Below, one piece after another: positions 35,066-43,862 of a DNA stretch of 64,000 nucleotides. Where the stretch lies: contig NZ_JSWG01000009.1 in the NCBI RefSeq assembly GCF_000797465.1, forward strand, positions 124,001-188,000. Direction: 5' to 3'. The stretch is from Psychroserpens jangbogonensis (GTDB taxonomy: Bacteria; Bacteroidota; Bacteroidia; Flavobacteriales; Flavobacteriaceae). The number at the start of each line of letters is the position of its first letter. Position 1 is the stretch's first letter. Under the pieces are notes generated by a model. That model had not been told where the DNA came from and searched no databases. It was given only the letters and a program-made list of their open reading frames with translations. The position numbers were made by a program, and so were the translations under genes.

Positions 35066-37069
35066 ATGTCTGAAGAAACAAAATCGCTTAATTTTATTGA
35101 GCACATTATAGAAGAAGATTTAGCAAATGGTTTGTCAAAAGATAAGCTTCGTTTTCGTTTTCCTCCCGAACCTAATGGATATTTACATATCGGTCACACT
35201 AAAGCCATCGGAATTAGTTTTGGTTTAGGTGAAACATATAATGCGCCAGTTAACCTTCGTTTTGATGATACCAATCCAGCCAAAGAAGAACAAGAATATG
35301 TTGATGCTATTAAGCGTGATATTCAATGGTTAGGATATGAATGGGCAAATGAATTTTACTCTTCAGATTATTTCCACAAGCTATATGATTGGGCAATTCA
35401 ACTTATAAAAGATGGAAAAGCTTATATAGATTCTCAGTCAAGTAAAGCAATGGCTGAACAAAAAGGAACGCCAACACAGCCAGGTGTTGATGGTCCTTAT
35501 CGCAATAGAACTGTAGAAGAGAATCTTGAGTTGTTCGAGCGAATGAAAAGCGGTGAGTTTGATGAAGGATCACATATTCTTCGAGCAAAAATAGACATGC
35601 AGCATCCAAATATGCTAATGCGTGATCCTATCATGTATCGTATTTTGAAGAAGCAGCATCACAGAACAGGTGATGAATGGTGTATTTATCCAATGTATGA
35701 TTGGACACATGGCGAAAGTGATTATATCGAACAAATTTCTCATTCATTGTGTTCTCTCGAATTTAAGCCTCATAGAGAGCTTTATGATTGGTTCAAGGAA
35801 CATGTTTATGGTTATGCATCAGAAGCGCTTCCAATGGCTCCTAAGCAACGTGAATTTGCACGATTAAACTTGAGTTACACGATTATGAGTAAACGTAAAT
35901 TACTCAAACTCGTAGAGGAAGGCCTTGTTTCTGGTTGGGATGACCCTAGAATGCCAACAATTTCTGGATTGCGTCGTCGTGGTTATACACCAAATTCTAT
36001 TCGTAAATTTATTGAAAAGGTAGGCGTAGCAAAACGTGAAAATGTGATTGATGTTTCACTTTTAGAGTTTTGTATACGAGAAGATTTAAATCAATCAGCG
36101 CCAAGAGTTATGGCTGTTTTAGATCCTGTGAAATTAGTAATTACTAATTATCCTGATGATAAAGAGGAGTGGTTTGAAGCAGAAAATAATCCTGGAGACG
36201 AAAAAGCTGGTTCTAGAAAAGTACCATTTTCTAAAGAATTATATATTGAACGCGACGATTTTAAGGAAGAAGCAAGTAACAAATTCTTCAGATTAAAACT
36301 TGGTAGCGAAGTACGACTAAAAAACGCTTATATAATTAAAGGTGAAAGTGTTGTTAAAGACGCAAAAGGTAACATTAAGGAGATTCATTGTACATATTCA
36401 ACAGACACCGAAAAGAGAATAAAAGGAACATTACATTGGGTATCAATAAAGCACGCTATAAAAGCTGAAGTTAGGGAATATGATAGATTATTTGTGGATG
36501 AAGCTCCAGATAGTCACCAAGACAAAGATTTCATGGAGTTTGTTAATCCTAATTCATTAAAAACTATCGAAGCATTTATTGAGCCAAGTCTTGCAGATGT
36601 GAAAGTTGGTGATCCCTTTCAATTTCAACGCTTAGGATATTTTAATGTTGATGATGATTCTACAGCTGAGCATTTAATATTCAATAAAACAGTTGGTTTA
36701 AGAGATTCATGGGCAAAACAAAAGCCAAAACCTCAACAAAATCAAAATAAACCTCAGCAACCACAACAAAAGCGGCCAGCGATTGAAGTGATTAAGCAAC
36801 TTGGTAAGAAGTACACAAATGTACCAGAAGCAAAACAGGAAAAGTCAAGAGCTGAAATTTTAAAATTAGCAGAAGAAGTTAGCTATGACGATCTGCAACC
36901 ATTATTTAATACTGCAGCAAAAAAAGCAGGCACTCGTATTGCAACAATGATTACGTTAAGTGTTTTATTAAAAAACGGTCAAAAACGAAATGAAGATATC
37001 GATGCTTTTATAGAAAAGGCAAAAGAAGATAGTAATGATTTATTGGTAGCAGAAGCTAATTTAGTTTAA
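35066..37069 (+). CDS. glnS: Glutaminyl-tRNA synthetase fused to a YqeY domain
   Basis: A 667-residue cytoplasmic enzyme charging tRNA-Gln directly with glutamine. The class I synthetase core shows PPEPNGYLHIGHTKA with HIGH at residues 41-44 and the KMSKS equivalent MSKRK in SYTIMSKRKLLKLV, then a beta-barrel anticodon-binding region. A Gln/Pro/Lys-rich linker near residues 550-572 leads to a C-terminal YqeY-like domain (about 573-667, SYDDLQPLFNTAAKKAG), which in other bacteria enhances tRNA binding. The ATG at 35066 was chosen because the upstream in-frame TTG lies inside the promoter. A terminator follows at 37086. With gltX at 41 kb, both glutamyl and glutaminyl synthetases are encoded nearby. 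Confidence 0.96.
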   Translation: MSEETKSLNFIEHIIEEDLANGLSKDKLRFRFPPEPNGYLHIGHTKAIGISFGLGETYNAPVNLRFDDTNPAKEEQEYVDAIKRDIQWLGYEWANEFYSSDYFHKLYDWAIQLIKDGKAYIDSQSSKAMAEQKGTPTQPGVDGPYRNRTVEENLELFERMKSGEFDEGSHILRAKIDMQHPNMLMRDPIMYRILKKQHHRTGDEWCIYPMYDWTHGESDYIEQISHSLCSLEFKPHRELYDWFKEHVYGYASEALPMAPKQREFARLNLSYTIMSKRKLLKLVEEGLVSGWDDPRMPTISGLRRRGYTPNSIRKFIEKVGVAKRENVIDVSLLEFCIREDLNQSAPRVMAVLDPVKLVITNYPDDKEEWFEAENNPGDEKAGSRKVPFSKELYIERDDFKEEASNKFFRLKLGSEVRLKNAYIIKGESVVKDAKGNIKEIHCTYSTDTEKRIKGTLHWVSIKHAIKAEVREYDRLFVDEAPDSHQDKDFMEFVNPNSLKTIEAFIEPSLADVKVGDPFQFQRLGYFNVDDDSTAEHLIFNKTVGLRDSWAKQKPKPQQNQNKPQQPQQKRPAIEVIKQLGKKYTNVPEAKQEKSRAEILKLAEEVSYDDLQPLFNTAAKKAGTRIATMITLSVLLKNGQKRNEDIDAFIEKAKEDSNDLLVAEANLV

Positions 37070-37085
37070 TATACCGAAAACCTTT

Positions 37086-37118
37086 AAAAGCCCATAAGAC
37101 TAATGTTTTATGGGTTTT
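37086..37118 (+). terminator. Terminator after glnS
   Basis: AAGCCCATAA / TTATGGGTT with a G-U pair, about 10-base loop, followed by TTTT, 17 bases after the glnS stop. Confidence 0.75.
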
Positions 37119-37209
37119 CCTTTTCAAATATCCTTGCTAAACGTTAAAAATTAAACCCTATAAACGATTTTAAGTATATTTATGTCACTAACTATAATCA
37201 ATTTACATC

Positions 37210-37692
37210 ATGGAATTTAATTATTTAGCAATTTTTGTTGCTGCAATCGTACCTATTGTTTTAGGCTTTATTTGGTATAATCCAAAAGTTTTTGGAACCG
37301 CTTGGGCTCGTGAAGCTGAAATGACAGAAGAAAAAATGAAAAGTGGTAATATGCCAGTTATTTTTTTAGTGTCATTAGTATTATCTTTTATTCTTGCTTT
37401 TTTTCTTCAAGCACTTACAAACCACCAAATGGGAGCTTTTAGCTTAATGGGTGGAGATCCTACTTTAGCAAAACCGTCTTATGAGGCGTTTATGGCTGAT
37501 TATGGAAACGTTTTTAGAACCTTTAAGCATGGCGCTTTACATGGAGCCATTGCTGGTATATTTATGTATTTACCTGTAATTGCAATTAACGGAATGTTTG
37601 AACGTAAAAGCTGGAAATATATCCTTATTAACGGAATGTATTGGACAATATCCTTAACGATAATGGGAGCCATTGTTTGCGGTTGGTTATAA
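37210..37692 (+). CDS. DUF1761 membrane protein
   Basis: A 160-residue inner membrane protein with four hydrophobic segments (about residues 5-25, 50-70, 108-128 and 138-158). The family signature is GFIWYNPKVFGTAWAREA after the first helix and GALHGAIAGIFMYLP before the last. Function is unknown. It is a stand-alone gene with a terminator directly after it. Confidence 0.85.
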   Translation: MEFNYLAIFVAAIVPIVLGFIWYNPKVFGTAWAREAEMTEEKMKSGNMPVIFLVSLVLSFILAFFLQALTNHQMGAFSLMGGDPTLAKPSYEAFMADYGNVFRTFKHGALHGAIAGIFMYLPVIAINGMFERKSWKYILINGMYWTISLTIMGAIVCGWL

Positions 37693-37714
37693 TTTTGTAA
37701 CATAAAAGAATTTT

Positions 37715-37748
37715 AAAGACTGATAACTTAAGTTTTCAGTCTTTTTAT
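37715..37748 (+). terminator. Terminator after the DUF1761 gene
   Basis: A long near-perfect palindrome AAAGACTGATAACTT / AAGTTTTCAGTCTTT with one mismatch is followed by TTT, 23 bases after the stop. Confidence 0.75.
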
Positions 37749-37757
37749 TTTATCATA

Positions 37758-38939
37758 TTGACACACTTTAAATTATATAATTCAACATCAGACTTGCCTC
37801 AAGCTTGGAATACGCTTCCTACGCATGATGTATTCTTAAAAACACCGTTTCTTAAGGCGCTTGAAAATTCTAGTCCGAGTAATTTTTCTACTTACTTTTT
37901 GGGTGTTTATCAAGAAGAGAAATTAGTAGGTATTGCTATTATTCAACGTGTTCAAATGTATTTAGATGATGTGTTTAGAAAAACCTCTAATCAGTTTTTT
38001 AAACGCTGCGGAAAATTCCTCATCTCAAAGATTGTAAAAGGCAATGCTTTAATAGTAGGAAACCTTATGCATACAGGACAACATGGTTTGTATTTCAATT
38101 CCGAATCTATCTCTCAAGATGTTTTTTTAGATCAAGTTTCTAAAGGGTTGCATGAGCTTGCAAAAACAATTAAGGATCAATTCGGTAAAAAAATAAGAAT
38201 CATAGGGTTTAAAGATTATTTTGAAAATGATTCATTTCATTCTAGTAGAGATTTCTTCCGGAAAGAAAAGTTATACAAAGCTCAGGCACAACCAAACATG
38301 ATTTTCGATGTCAGGGATAGTTGGTCTTCGCCAGAAACTTATATTGCGGATTTTAATAAAAAATATCGAAGACGGTTTAAGACTGCCCGTAAAAAAAGTC
38401 AAGGTATTGAGTGTAACGAGTTCAATTTGGAAGACGTTGAAAATCACTCTGGTGAAATTTATAGATTATATGAAAACGTGTCTGACAACGCAGGTGTTAA
38501 TTCGTTTAAACTACACGAAAACCATTTCTTTCAACTCAAAAAAGAGCTTAAGGACGACTTTAAACTATATGGTTATTTTTCAGGTGAAGAACTAATAGGT
38601 TTTTATTCATTTATTAAAAACCACGACAAACTAGAGACCTACTTTTTAGGATATAATCAAGAGTTGCAACACCAATATCAAATGTATTTAAATATGTTGT
38701 TTGATATGGCCTCTTTCGGAATTCAACACCAGTTTAAGCAAGTTATTTTTGCGAGAACCGCTATGGAAATAAAGAGTTCAATTGGCGCGAAACCATACAA
38801 TATGCATATTTATTTAAAGCATACCAATAACATTATAGCCAATACCGTTTTAAAACTGATTGTAAAATATGCCAATCCAGTAAGGGATTGGGATGAGAGA
38901 CATCCTTTCGCTCAAAACTCGATTATTACCAAACCTTAA
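37758..38939 (+). CDS. GNAT-like acyltransferase (FemAB/BioF2-like fold)
   Basis: A 393-residue protein with a large acyltransferase layout: an N-terminal segment with VFLKTPFLKALE and YFLGVYQEEKLVGIAI, and a C-terminal half with LYGYFSGEELIGFYSFI and FARTAMEIKSSIGAKP. The latter resembles the GNAT-like acetyltransferase domain of CelD/BioF2 and peptidoglycan-interpeptide-type proteins. The exact substrate is unknown. The start is TTG; no ATG or GTG is available nearby. A terminator stem lies just upstream, so transcription must begin in the very short gap or read through. Its stop overlaps the convergent gene by TTAA. Confidence 0.7.
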   Translation: MTHFKLYNSTSDLPQAWNTLPTHDVFLKTPFLKALENSSPSNFSTYFLGVYQEEKLVGIAIIQRVQMYLDDVFRKTSNQFFKRCGKFLISKIVKGNALIVGNLMHTGQHGLYFNSESISQDVFLDQVSKGLHELAKTIKDQFGKKIRIIGFKDYFENDSFHSSRDFFRKEKLYKAQAQPNMIFDVRDSWSSPETYIADFNKKYRRRFKTARKKSQGIECNEFNLEDVENHSGEIYRLYENVSDNAGVNSFKLHENHFFQLKKELKDDFKLYGYFSGEELIGFYSFIKNHDKLETYFLGYNQELQHQYQMYLNMLFDMASFGIQHQFKQVIFARTAMEIKSSIGAKPYNMHIYLKHTNNIIANTVLKLIVKYANPVRDWDERHPFAQNSIITKP

Positions 38940-39460
38940 TTTTCTTCTATAACTTCGGTTGTTAATTGATCATCTGGAATTTCTAGTTTGGTTTGGAAGT
39001 CAGAGAATACCATATTCATCATATTTGGATTCTTAAGCTGTTTAGCCTCAATAAAGCACCAATATTGTGCTTCTGAATTATAGATTCCTAGCAAGTAACT
39101 TTTTGATTTAATTCTCTTGTCATTCATTTTCATCACATTGTAGCCTTCAACAATACACCTATGCTGATCTTGTTCGAATACAATTTCAGAAACATTTAAT
39201 ATATCTGCTTTTTCAAAGACAAATCCTTGAGAATTTAAATCATCAAAGGTTTTCTTTAACATTGGAATAGCCTGTTCTTGACCTCCCATTAATTCCACAA
39301 CCTTAGGAAGAGTGTGCTTTAATACCGTTTTAAAATCCTGGTCTAAAGTGGCTTTACTTGTGGTTTTAGCATCTCTTAAGGCACCCTCTTTTGTTTGAGA
39401 ATGCCCTAAGCTAAAACTGAGTAATGCTATAAAAAGAAACGCATTAATTCTATTCTTCAT
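38936..39460 (-). CDS. Secreted hypothetical protein
   Basis: A 174-residue protein with a clear signal peptide (about residues 1-21, LGHSQ). The mature part is largely alpha/beta with no recognised domain: a helical LKHTLPKVVELMGGQEQAIPMLKKTF segment, then EIVFEQDQHRCIVEGYNVM and YWCFIEAKQLKNPNMM, ending in an acidic tail. I do not recognise the family. The start overlaps the end of the SPFH-domain gene by 11 bases, so the two should be translated from one message and may act in the same compartment. Confidence 0.7.
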   Translation of the reverse strand: MKNRINAFLFIALLSFSLGHSQTKEGALRDAKTTSKATLDQDFKTVLKHTLPKVVELMGGQEQAIPMLKKTFDDLNSQGFVFEKADILNVSEIVFEQDQHRCIVEGYNVMKMNDKRIKSKSYLLGIYNSEAQYWCFIEAKQLKNPNMMNMVFSDFQTKLEIPDDQLTTEVIEEN

Positions 39461-40376
39461 CTTTTTTTCTTGAATTTTTCATAGCCTCACCAATTTGATT
39501 ACTTGCCGTAAAACTAGCAACCATATCATTTAGCATTTCGCTTCCAGCTTGAGGTGAATTTGGCATTAAAATCAAGTTACTATTTGTGTGTTGACCTATA
39601 GATTGCAAGGTGTCGTAGTGTTGTGTTACAACAATAAGTGCAGAGGCTTCTTGAGAATTGATGCCTACTTTATTTAATACTTCAACCGACTCTTCCAAAC
39701 CACGAGCAATTTCACGACGTTGATCAGCAATACCTTGTCCTTGTAAACGCTTACTTTCAGCTTCAGCTTTTGCTTTTTCTACAATTAAAATACGAGCTGC
39801 ATCACCTTCAAACTGAGCTGCAGTTTTTTCTCTATCTGCCGCATTAATTCTGTTCATCGCTTCTTTTACCTGTGCATCTGGATCTATATCAGTTACTAAG
39901 GTTTTAATAATATCGTAACCATATTCAGCCATCGCATCATTTAATTCAGATTTAACCGCAATAGCAACATCATCTTTACGAACAAAAACATCGTCTAATT
40001 TCATTTTAGGCACTTCGGCACGAACAACATCAAACACATAAGATGTTATTTGATCATGCGGATAATCAAGTTTATAGAACGCATCATAAACTTTTTCTCT
40101 AATCACTTTGTATTGCACAGACACTTTTAAACGCACAAACACATCATCTAAAGTTTTAGTTTCTATAATAACATCTAACTGCTGAATTTTCAAACTTAGT
40201 CTACCAGCAATGCGATCTACTAAAGGTATTTTAAGCTGTAATCCAGATTGCCTAGTACTATTAAACTTACCGAAGCGTTCAATAATAGCGGCTGTTTGTT
40301 GTTTAACAACGAAGAATGACGAAATCAATACGATTAAGCCGAAAAATATAATTGGAATTAAAATAAATTCACCCAT
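39450..40376 (-). CDS. SPFH domain (stomatin/prohibitin-like) membrane protein
   Basis: A 308-residue inner membrane scaffold protein. One N-terminal transmembrane helix (about residues 5-22) is followed by an SPFH/Band 7 domain (QTAAIIERFGKFNSTRQSGLQLKIPLVD, DDVFVRLKVSVQYKV, VRAEVPKMKLDDVFVRKDD). A long helical coiled-coil comes next (MNRINAADREKTAAQFEGDAARIL, KAEAESKRLQGQGIADQR), and then a Ser/Asn-rich tail. Members organise membrane microdomains and often pair with a protease or NfeD; here the partner in the operon is an unknown secreted protein. Its gene overlaps the next one by 11 bases. Confidence 0.93.
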   Translation of the reverse strand: MGEFILIPIIFFGLIVLISSFFVVKQQTAAIIERFGKFNSTRQSGLQLKIPLVDRIAGRLSLKIQQLDVIIETKTLDDVFVRLKVSVQYKVIREKVYDAFYKLDYPHDQITSYVFDVVRAEVPKMKLDDVFVRKDDVAIAVKSELNDAMAEYGYDIIKTLVTDIDPDAQVKEAMNRINAADREKTAAQFEGDAARILIVEKAKAEAESKRLQGQGIADQRREIARGLEESVEVLNKVGINSQEASALIVVTQHYDTLQSIGQHTNSNLILMPNSPQAGSEMLNDMVASFTASNQIGEAMKNSRKKDEE

Positions 40377-40425
40377 AACAAGTTTTTTTAAATGGTTAAG
40401 AAAATAATCAGTTACTAAATTAAGT

Positions 40426-40433
40426 TATATTTG
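40426..40433 (+). promoter_or_regulatory. -7 box of the PorT-like barrel gene promoter
   Basis: TATATTTG, an exact TAnnTTTG match, 21 bases before the ATG at 40455. It overlaps a possible TTG start at 40431, which it rules out. Confidence 0.65.
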
Positions 40434-40454
40434 CTCAAATCACACACTTTAGAG

Positions 40455-41138
40455 ATGCAAAAGAAGCAGTTTATTATATTAGTAGTGTTTTGTGTTGCTT
40501 TTGTTACAATATCGACAGCACAACATAAAAGATACACGATAAAAAACGGAATAGGATTTGTTGGAGGATTAACCCAATATGATATTACAACCGATAACTT
40601 TAAAACTAAAAGCGGTTCAGGTTTTCTAGGAGGCATGGTTGCAACAGTTGATATTCCTCACAAGTGGTTTACTGTAAGCTATGGTTTGCAATTATCTCAA
40701 AATTCAATTGAAATTGAAGGTCGATCTACTGCAACATCGAAAAACATCGAAATGTTAGAATATGATTTAATGGCTGTTCAGTTGGCATTTATGCTTCACG
40801 TGAAACTAATAAGTAATAATCTTACTCTAGATGTAGGACCACAACTTCAATACAATGGTCAGTTAGATCTTAAGAGCAGTAGTCAAGAAGAATTTTTTAT
40901 TAATGGTTATGATGCATTGTTAGCTGAAGACATAAGCGATATTTCTCCTTTTAATGTCAATGGAGTAGTAGGAGCAACAGCTGGCATTGGTAATTTTAAG
41001 CTAAGAGCAACCTATAGCTACGGATTTACAAATATTTTCAATAAACTCAATGACGAGGATTTAACAACTACTCCTTCTTCTGAAAAGTTTGAGGGTAACC
41101 AAACCATGCTCGCCTTTTCGTTGATGATTACGCTTTAA
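40455..41138 (+). CDS. PorT-like outer membrane beta-barrel protein
   Basis: A 227-residue exported protein. A signal peptide (about residues 1-22, TISTAQ) is followed by alternating strands of a small outer membrane barrel of the OMP_b-brl_2 kind: IKNGIGFVGGLTQYDI, GSGFLGGMVATVDI, FTVSYGLQLSQNSIEI, LTLDVGPQLQYNGQ, KLRATYSYGFTNIF and the final aromatic-poor strand MLAFSLMIT. Similar proteins are abundant in Bacteroidota and mostly uncharacterised, and this one need not be the true PorT of T9SS. The stop codon overlaps that of gltX (TTAA). A parS-like sequence lies inside the gene at 40792-40807. Confidence 0.75.
   Translation: MQKKQFIILVVFCVAFVTISTAQHKRYTIKNGIGFVGGLTQYDITTDNFKTKSGSGFLGGMVATVDIPHKWFTVSYGLQLSQNSIEIEGRSTATSKNIEMLEYDLMAVQLAFMLHVKLISNNLTLDVGPQLQYNGQLDLKSSSQEEFFINGYDALLAEDISDISPFNVNGVVGATAGIGNFKLRATYSYGFTNIFNKLNDEDLTTTPSSEKFEGNQTMLAFSLMITL
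40792..40807. other. parS: Weak parS-like site inside a coding region
   Basis: TGCTTCACGTGAAACT differs from the parS consensus TGTTTCACGTGAAACA at two of 16 positions, and at one of 14 in the core. It is within the PorT-like gene, where the codons for His-Val-Lys could also produce it. Confidence 0.4.
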
Positions 41139-42646
41139 ATTGACTTTATAATAGCGTCAATACGATTCAATGTTTCAGTTTTTCCAATCATAAAAATAAT
41201 ATCAAAAACATCTGGACCTTGCAGAGCTCCAACAAGAGCTAGTCGTAAAGGCATCATTACTTTCCCAAAACCAATTTCGTTAGAAGTAATCCATCCTTTT
41301 ATAGTATTTTGAAGGTTTTCAACCGTGAAGTCTTCTAAGCTATCAATTAAATCTTTGACAGTAGTTAAAATTTCAGCCGTATCCTCTTTTAGGGCCTTTT
41401 TTGAAGCTTTTTCATCATAAGAAATAGGGGCAACAAAGAAGAAGTGACTTAAGTCCCAAAAATCACCAACAAATGTCGCGCGTTCTTTAACCAAAGCAAC
41501 TACCATTTCGATGTATTGTGAGTCAATTTCAATTAATTCAGTTCTCGAATTTTTGAATGCATCAGCTAAACCATTATTGTCTTGAACTTGCATATAATGA
41601 TGATTAAACCACTTAATTTTATCTGGATCAAAACGGGCTCCAGCTTTATTTACACGGTCTAAATCAAAAGCATTAGTTAATTCTTCTAGGTTAAATATTT
41701 CTTGTTCAGTACCTGGATTCCAGCCAAGAAAAGCCAAGAAGTTAATCATTGCATCAGCAAAATAACCGTCTTCTTTATAACCTCTTGAAGTATCTCCAGA
41801 TTTTGGATCTGTCCATTCTAAGGGAAATACAGGAAAACCTAATTTATCACCATCTCGCTTACTTAATTTTCCTTTTCCTGTTGGCTTTAGTATTAATGGT
41901 AAATGTGCAAATTGTGGTGTTTCCCAGCCAAAAGCAGTGTACAATTGATAGTGCAATGCTAAAGATGGCAACCATTCTTCGCCACGGATCACATGAGAAA
42001 TTTCCATTAAGTGATCGTCAACAATATTTGCTAAGTGATAAGTTGGCATTCCATCACTTTTAAATAAAACTTTATCGTCTAAAACATTGGTGTCAATTTT
42101 AATATCACCACGAATAATATCTTTAAGACGTAAAATTTCGTCTTGAGGTGATTTAAACCGAATCACATAATTGTCACCAGCATCTATTTTTGCTTTTACC
42201 TCTTCTTTAGTAAGAGATAAAGAGTTACTTAATTTTAACCTGTTATGCCAGTTGTAGATAAAGGTTTTTCCTTTAGCTTCGTGATCTTTTCTATGAAAGT
42301 CTAAAGTTTCAGCAGTATCAAACGCATAGTATGCATGACCTTTTTCGATTAATTCATTTGCATATTGCTTATATAAATGCTTACGTTCGCTTTGTCTGTA
42401 AGGTCCAAATTTTTCATTCTTGTTTGGCCCTTCATCAAACGGTATGTTACACCAATTTAAGGATTCAACAATGTAATCCTCAGCACCTTCAACATATCTA
42501 TTTTGATCGGTATCTTCAATACGTAGTATGAAAGTTCCGTTATGTTTTTTTGCAAACAAGTAGTTAAAAAGGGCTGTTCTCACACCTCCAATATGTAAAG
42601 GTCCAGTTGGGCTTGGTGCAAAACGCACACGAACGTCTTTGGTCAT
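41135..42646 (-). CDS. gltX: Glutamyl-tRNA synthetase
   Basis: A 503-residue cytoplasmic class I enzyme charging tRNA-Glu. FAPSPTGPLHIGGVRTALFN near residues 8-27 carries the HIGH-type motif, and KLSKRDGDK the KMSKS motif. The C-terminal helical anticodon-binding domain ends GKVMMPLRLALVGALQGPDVFDI, normal for GltX. It has its own promoter at 42666 and no terminator visible before the convergent gene, whose stop it overlaps by TTAA. Confidence 0.97.
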   Translation of the reverse strand: MTKDVRVRFAPSPTGPLHIGGVRTALFNYLFAKKHNGTFILRIEDTDQNRYVEGAEDYIVESLNWCNIPFDEGPNKNEKFGPYRQSERKHLYKQYANELIEKGHAYYAFDTAETLDFHRKDHEAKGKTFIYNWHNRLKLSNSLSLTKEEVKAKIDAGDNYVIRFKSPQDEILRLKDIIRGDIKIDTNVLDDKVLFKSDGMPTYHLANIVDDHLMEISHVIRGEEWLPSLALHYQLYTAFGWETPQFAHLPLILKPTGKGKLSKRDGDKLGFPVFPLEWTDPKSGDTSRGYKEDGYFADAMINFLAFLGWNPGTEQEIFNLEELTNAFDLDRVNKAGARFDPDKIKWFNHHYMQVQDNNGLADAFKNSRTELIEIDSQYIEMVVALVKERATFVGDFWDLSHFFFVAPISYDEKASKKALKEDTAEILTTVKDLIDSLEDFTVENLQNTIKGWITSNEIGFGKVMMPLRLALVGALQGPDVFDIIFMIGKTETLNRIDAIIKSI

Positions 42647-42665
42647 GGTTTTTATTTTATGACTG

Positions 42666-42673
42666 CAAAGGTA
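42666..42673 (-). promoter_or_regulatory. -7 box of the gltX promoter
   Basis: The minus strand reads TACCTTTG, an exact TAnnTTTG match, 19 bases before the gltX start codon. Confidence 0.6.
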
Positions 42674-42698
42674 AAACGATATTTATGAATAGAAATGG

Positions 42699-43742
42699 TT
42701 AAGTTAAAATCATTTCCTTAGGCACACGTTTATTCATAATCCTAAACCATAAAGGAGGAATCATTGCTAGAACCATAGAGGTTGGATATCCAAATGGCAT
42801 TTGCGGACTTTCGTCATGGCAATCTAATATTTGATACTTTTTAGATGATTTGAAGTGGTGATCGCTATGTCTTGTTAGTTCGTATAACACAATTCTACCA
42901 ATGACATGATTTGAATTCCAAGAATGCATTTCTTTAACACGCTCGTATCGACCAGATTTGGTTTTTAATCGCATTAATCCATAATGTTCAATATAGTTTA
43001 CTGATTCAAGGAGAAGAATTCCAATAATTCCTGCGGAAACAGCAAACAATAATCCAATATTTCCGAGTAAAATGAAAATAGTTGCTAAATAACTAATTTG
43101 AAAAATCGTATACCAAAACATATCGTTTTTTAAAGAAAAGAACCTTTGATTATTATTTGTTAATAGTTTGTTCTGAATTTTCCAAGCACCAACATATTGC
43201 CTATAAATAGAGGTAAACCAAAAAGAATACACCGTTTGATTATATCTTGCAGTTGCTGGATCTTCGGGAGTTGCAGCATGTAAATGGTGACCAAAATTAT
43301 GTTCAATGTAAAAATGCATATAATGTGAAGGCAGGAGTAAAGCCTTACCAATAAAACGCTCGTTTGTATTTTGTCTGTGGCCAAGTTCGTGTGCGACATT
43401 AATTCCGTTTACACTTAAGACAATACCAACAGTAATAATCATTCCTGTAAGTTCATAAGTTTCAATAACTGATGTGGCTGCTTGATATATTCCAAAGAAT
43501 AATAATCCGTAAACGACAGGAAAGTTGAGGTATAATAACCAATCAAAAACGGTTTGCTTTAATTTGTGGTCTGCATCTTCCGAAGACAGGTTACTAGGTT
43601 CAACCGGAAAAACAACCTCTAGCAAAGGGATCATTACAAAAGCGTAAATGGGAGTTAAAAACACGAAACTTCCTTTAAAATATAATCCTAAAAAAGCAAC
43701 AAGTGGTATGGAGAATGCAGCGAGATATTTTAAGTCTTTCAT
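42699..43742 (-). CDS. AlkB-type alkane 1-monooxygenase / membrane fatty-acid hydroxylase-like protein
   Basis: A 347-residue integral membrane di-iron oxygenase. Four to six helices surround the eight-histidine signature of the AlkB group: HELGHR, HNFGHH and LTRHSDHH. An additional NYIEHYG lies in the third cytoplasmic loop, the motif by which alkane hydroxylases are recognised. It should oxidise terminal methyl groups of alkanes or related hydrophobic substrates with an electron carrier (rubredoxin), which is not encoded nearby. Marine Flavobacteriia often carry one copy. It is a stand-alone gene with a promoter at 43806. The substrate is inferred from the family only. Confidence 0.9.
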   Translation of the reverse strand: MKDLKYLAAFSIPLVAFLGLYFKGSFVFLTPIYAFVMIPLLEVVFPVEPSNLSSEDADHKLKQTVFDWLLYLNFPVVYGLLFFGIYQAATSVIETYELTGMIITVGIVLSVNGINVAHELGHRQNTNERFIGKALLLPSHYMHFYIEHNFGHHLHAATPEDPATARYNQTVYSFWFTSIYRQYVGAWKIQNKLLTNNNQRFFSLKNDMFWYTIFQISYLATIFILLGNIGLLFAVSAGIIGILLLESVNYIEHYGLMRLKTKSGRYERVKEMHSWNSNHVIGRIVLYELTRHSDHHFKSSKKYQILDCHDESPQMPFGYPTSMVLAMIPPLWFRIMNKRVPKEMILT

Positions 43743-43805
43743 ACAAATGGTAATGCGAGTTGGTCTTTATTTTAACACAACTCCTCGAAATTAACAGAAA
43801 CTTAC

Positions 43806-43813
43806 CAAATTTA
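43806..43813 (-). promoter_or_regulatory. -7 box of the AlkB-type gene promoter
   Basis: The minus strand reads TAAATTTG, an exact TAnnTTTG match, 63 bases before the start codon at 43742. Confidence 0.45.
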
Positions 43814-43862
43814 GGCATTTGCAGGTTAAAATAAAATTGTAGTTTAGTGAGTTAAATAGTTA

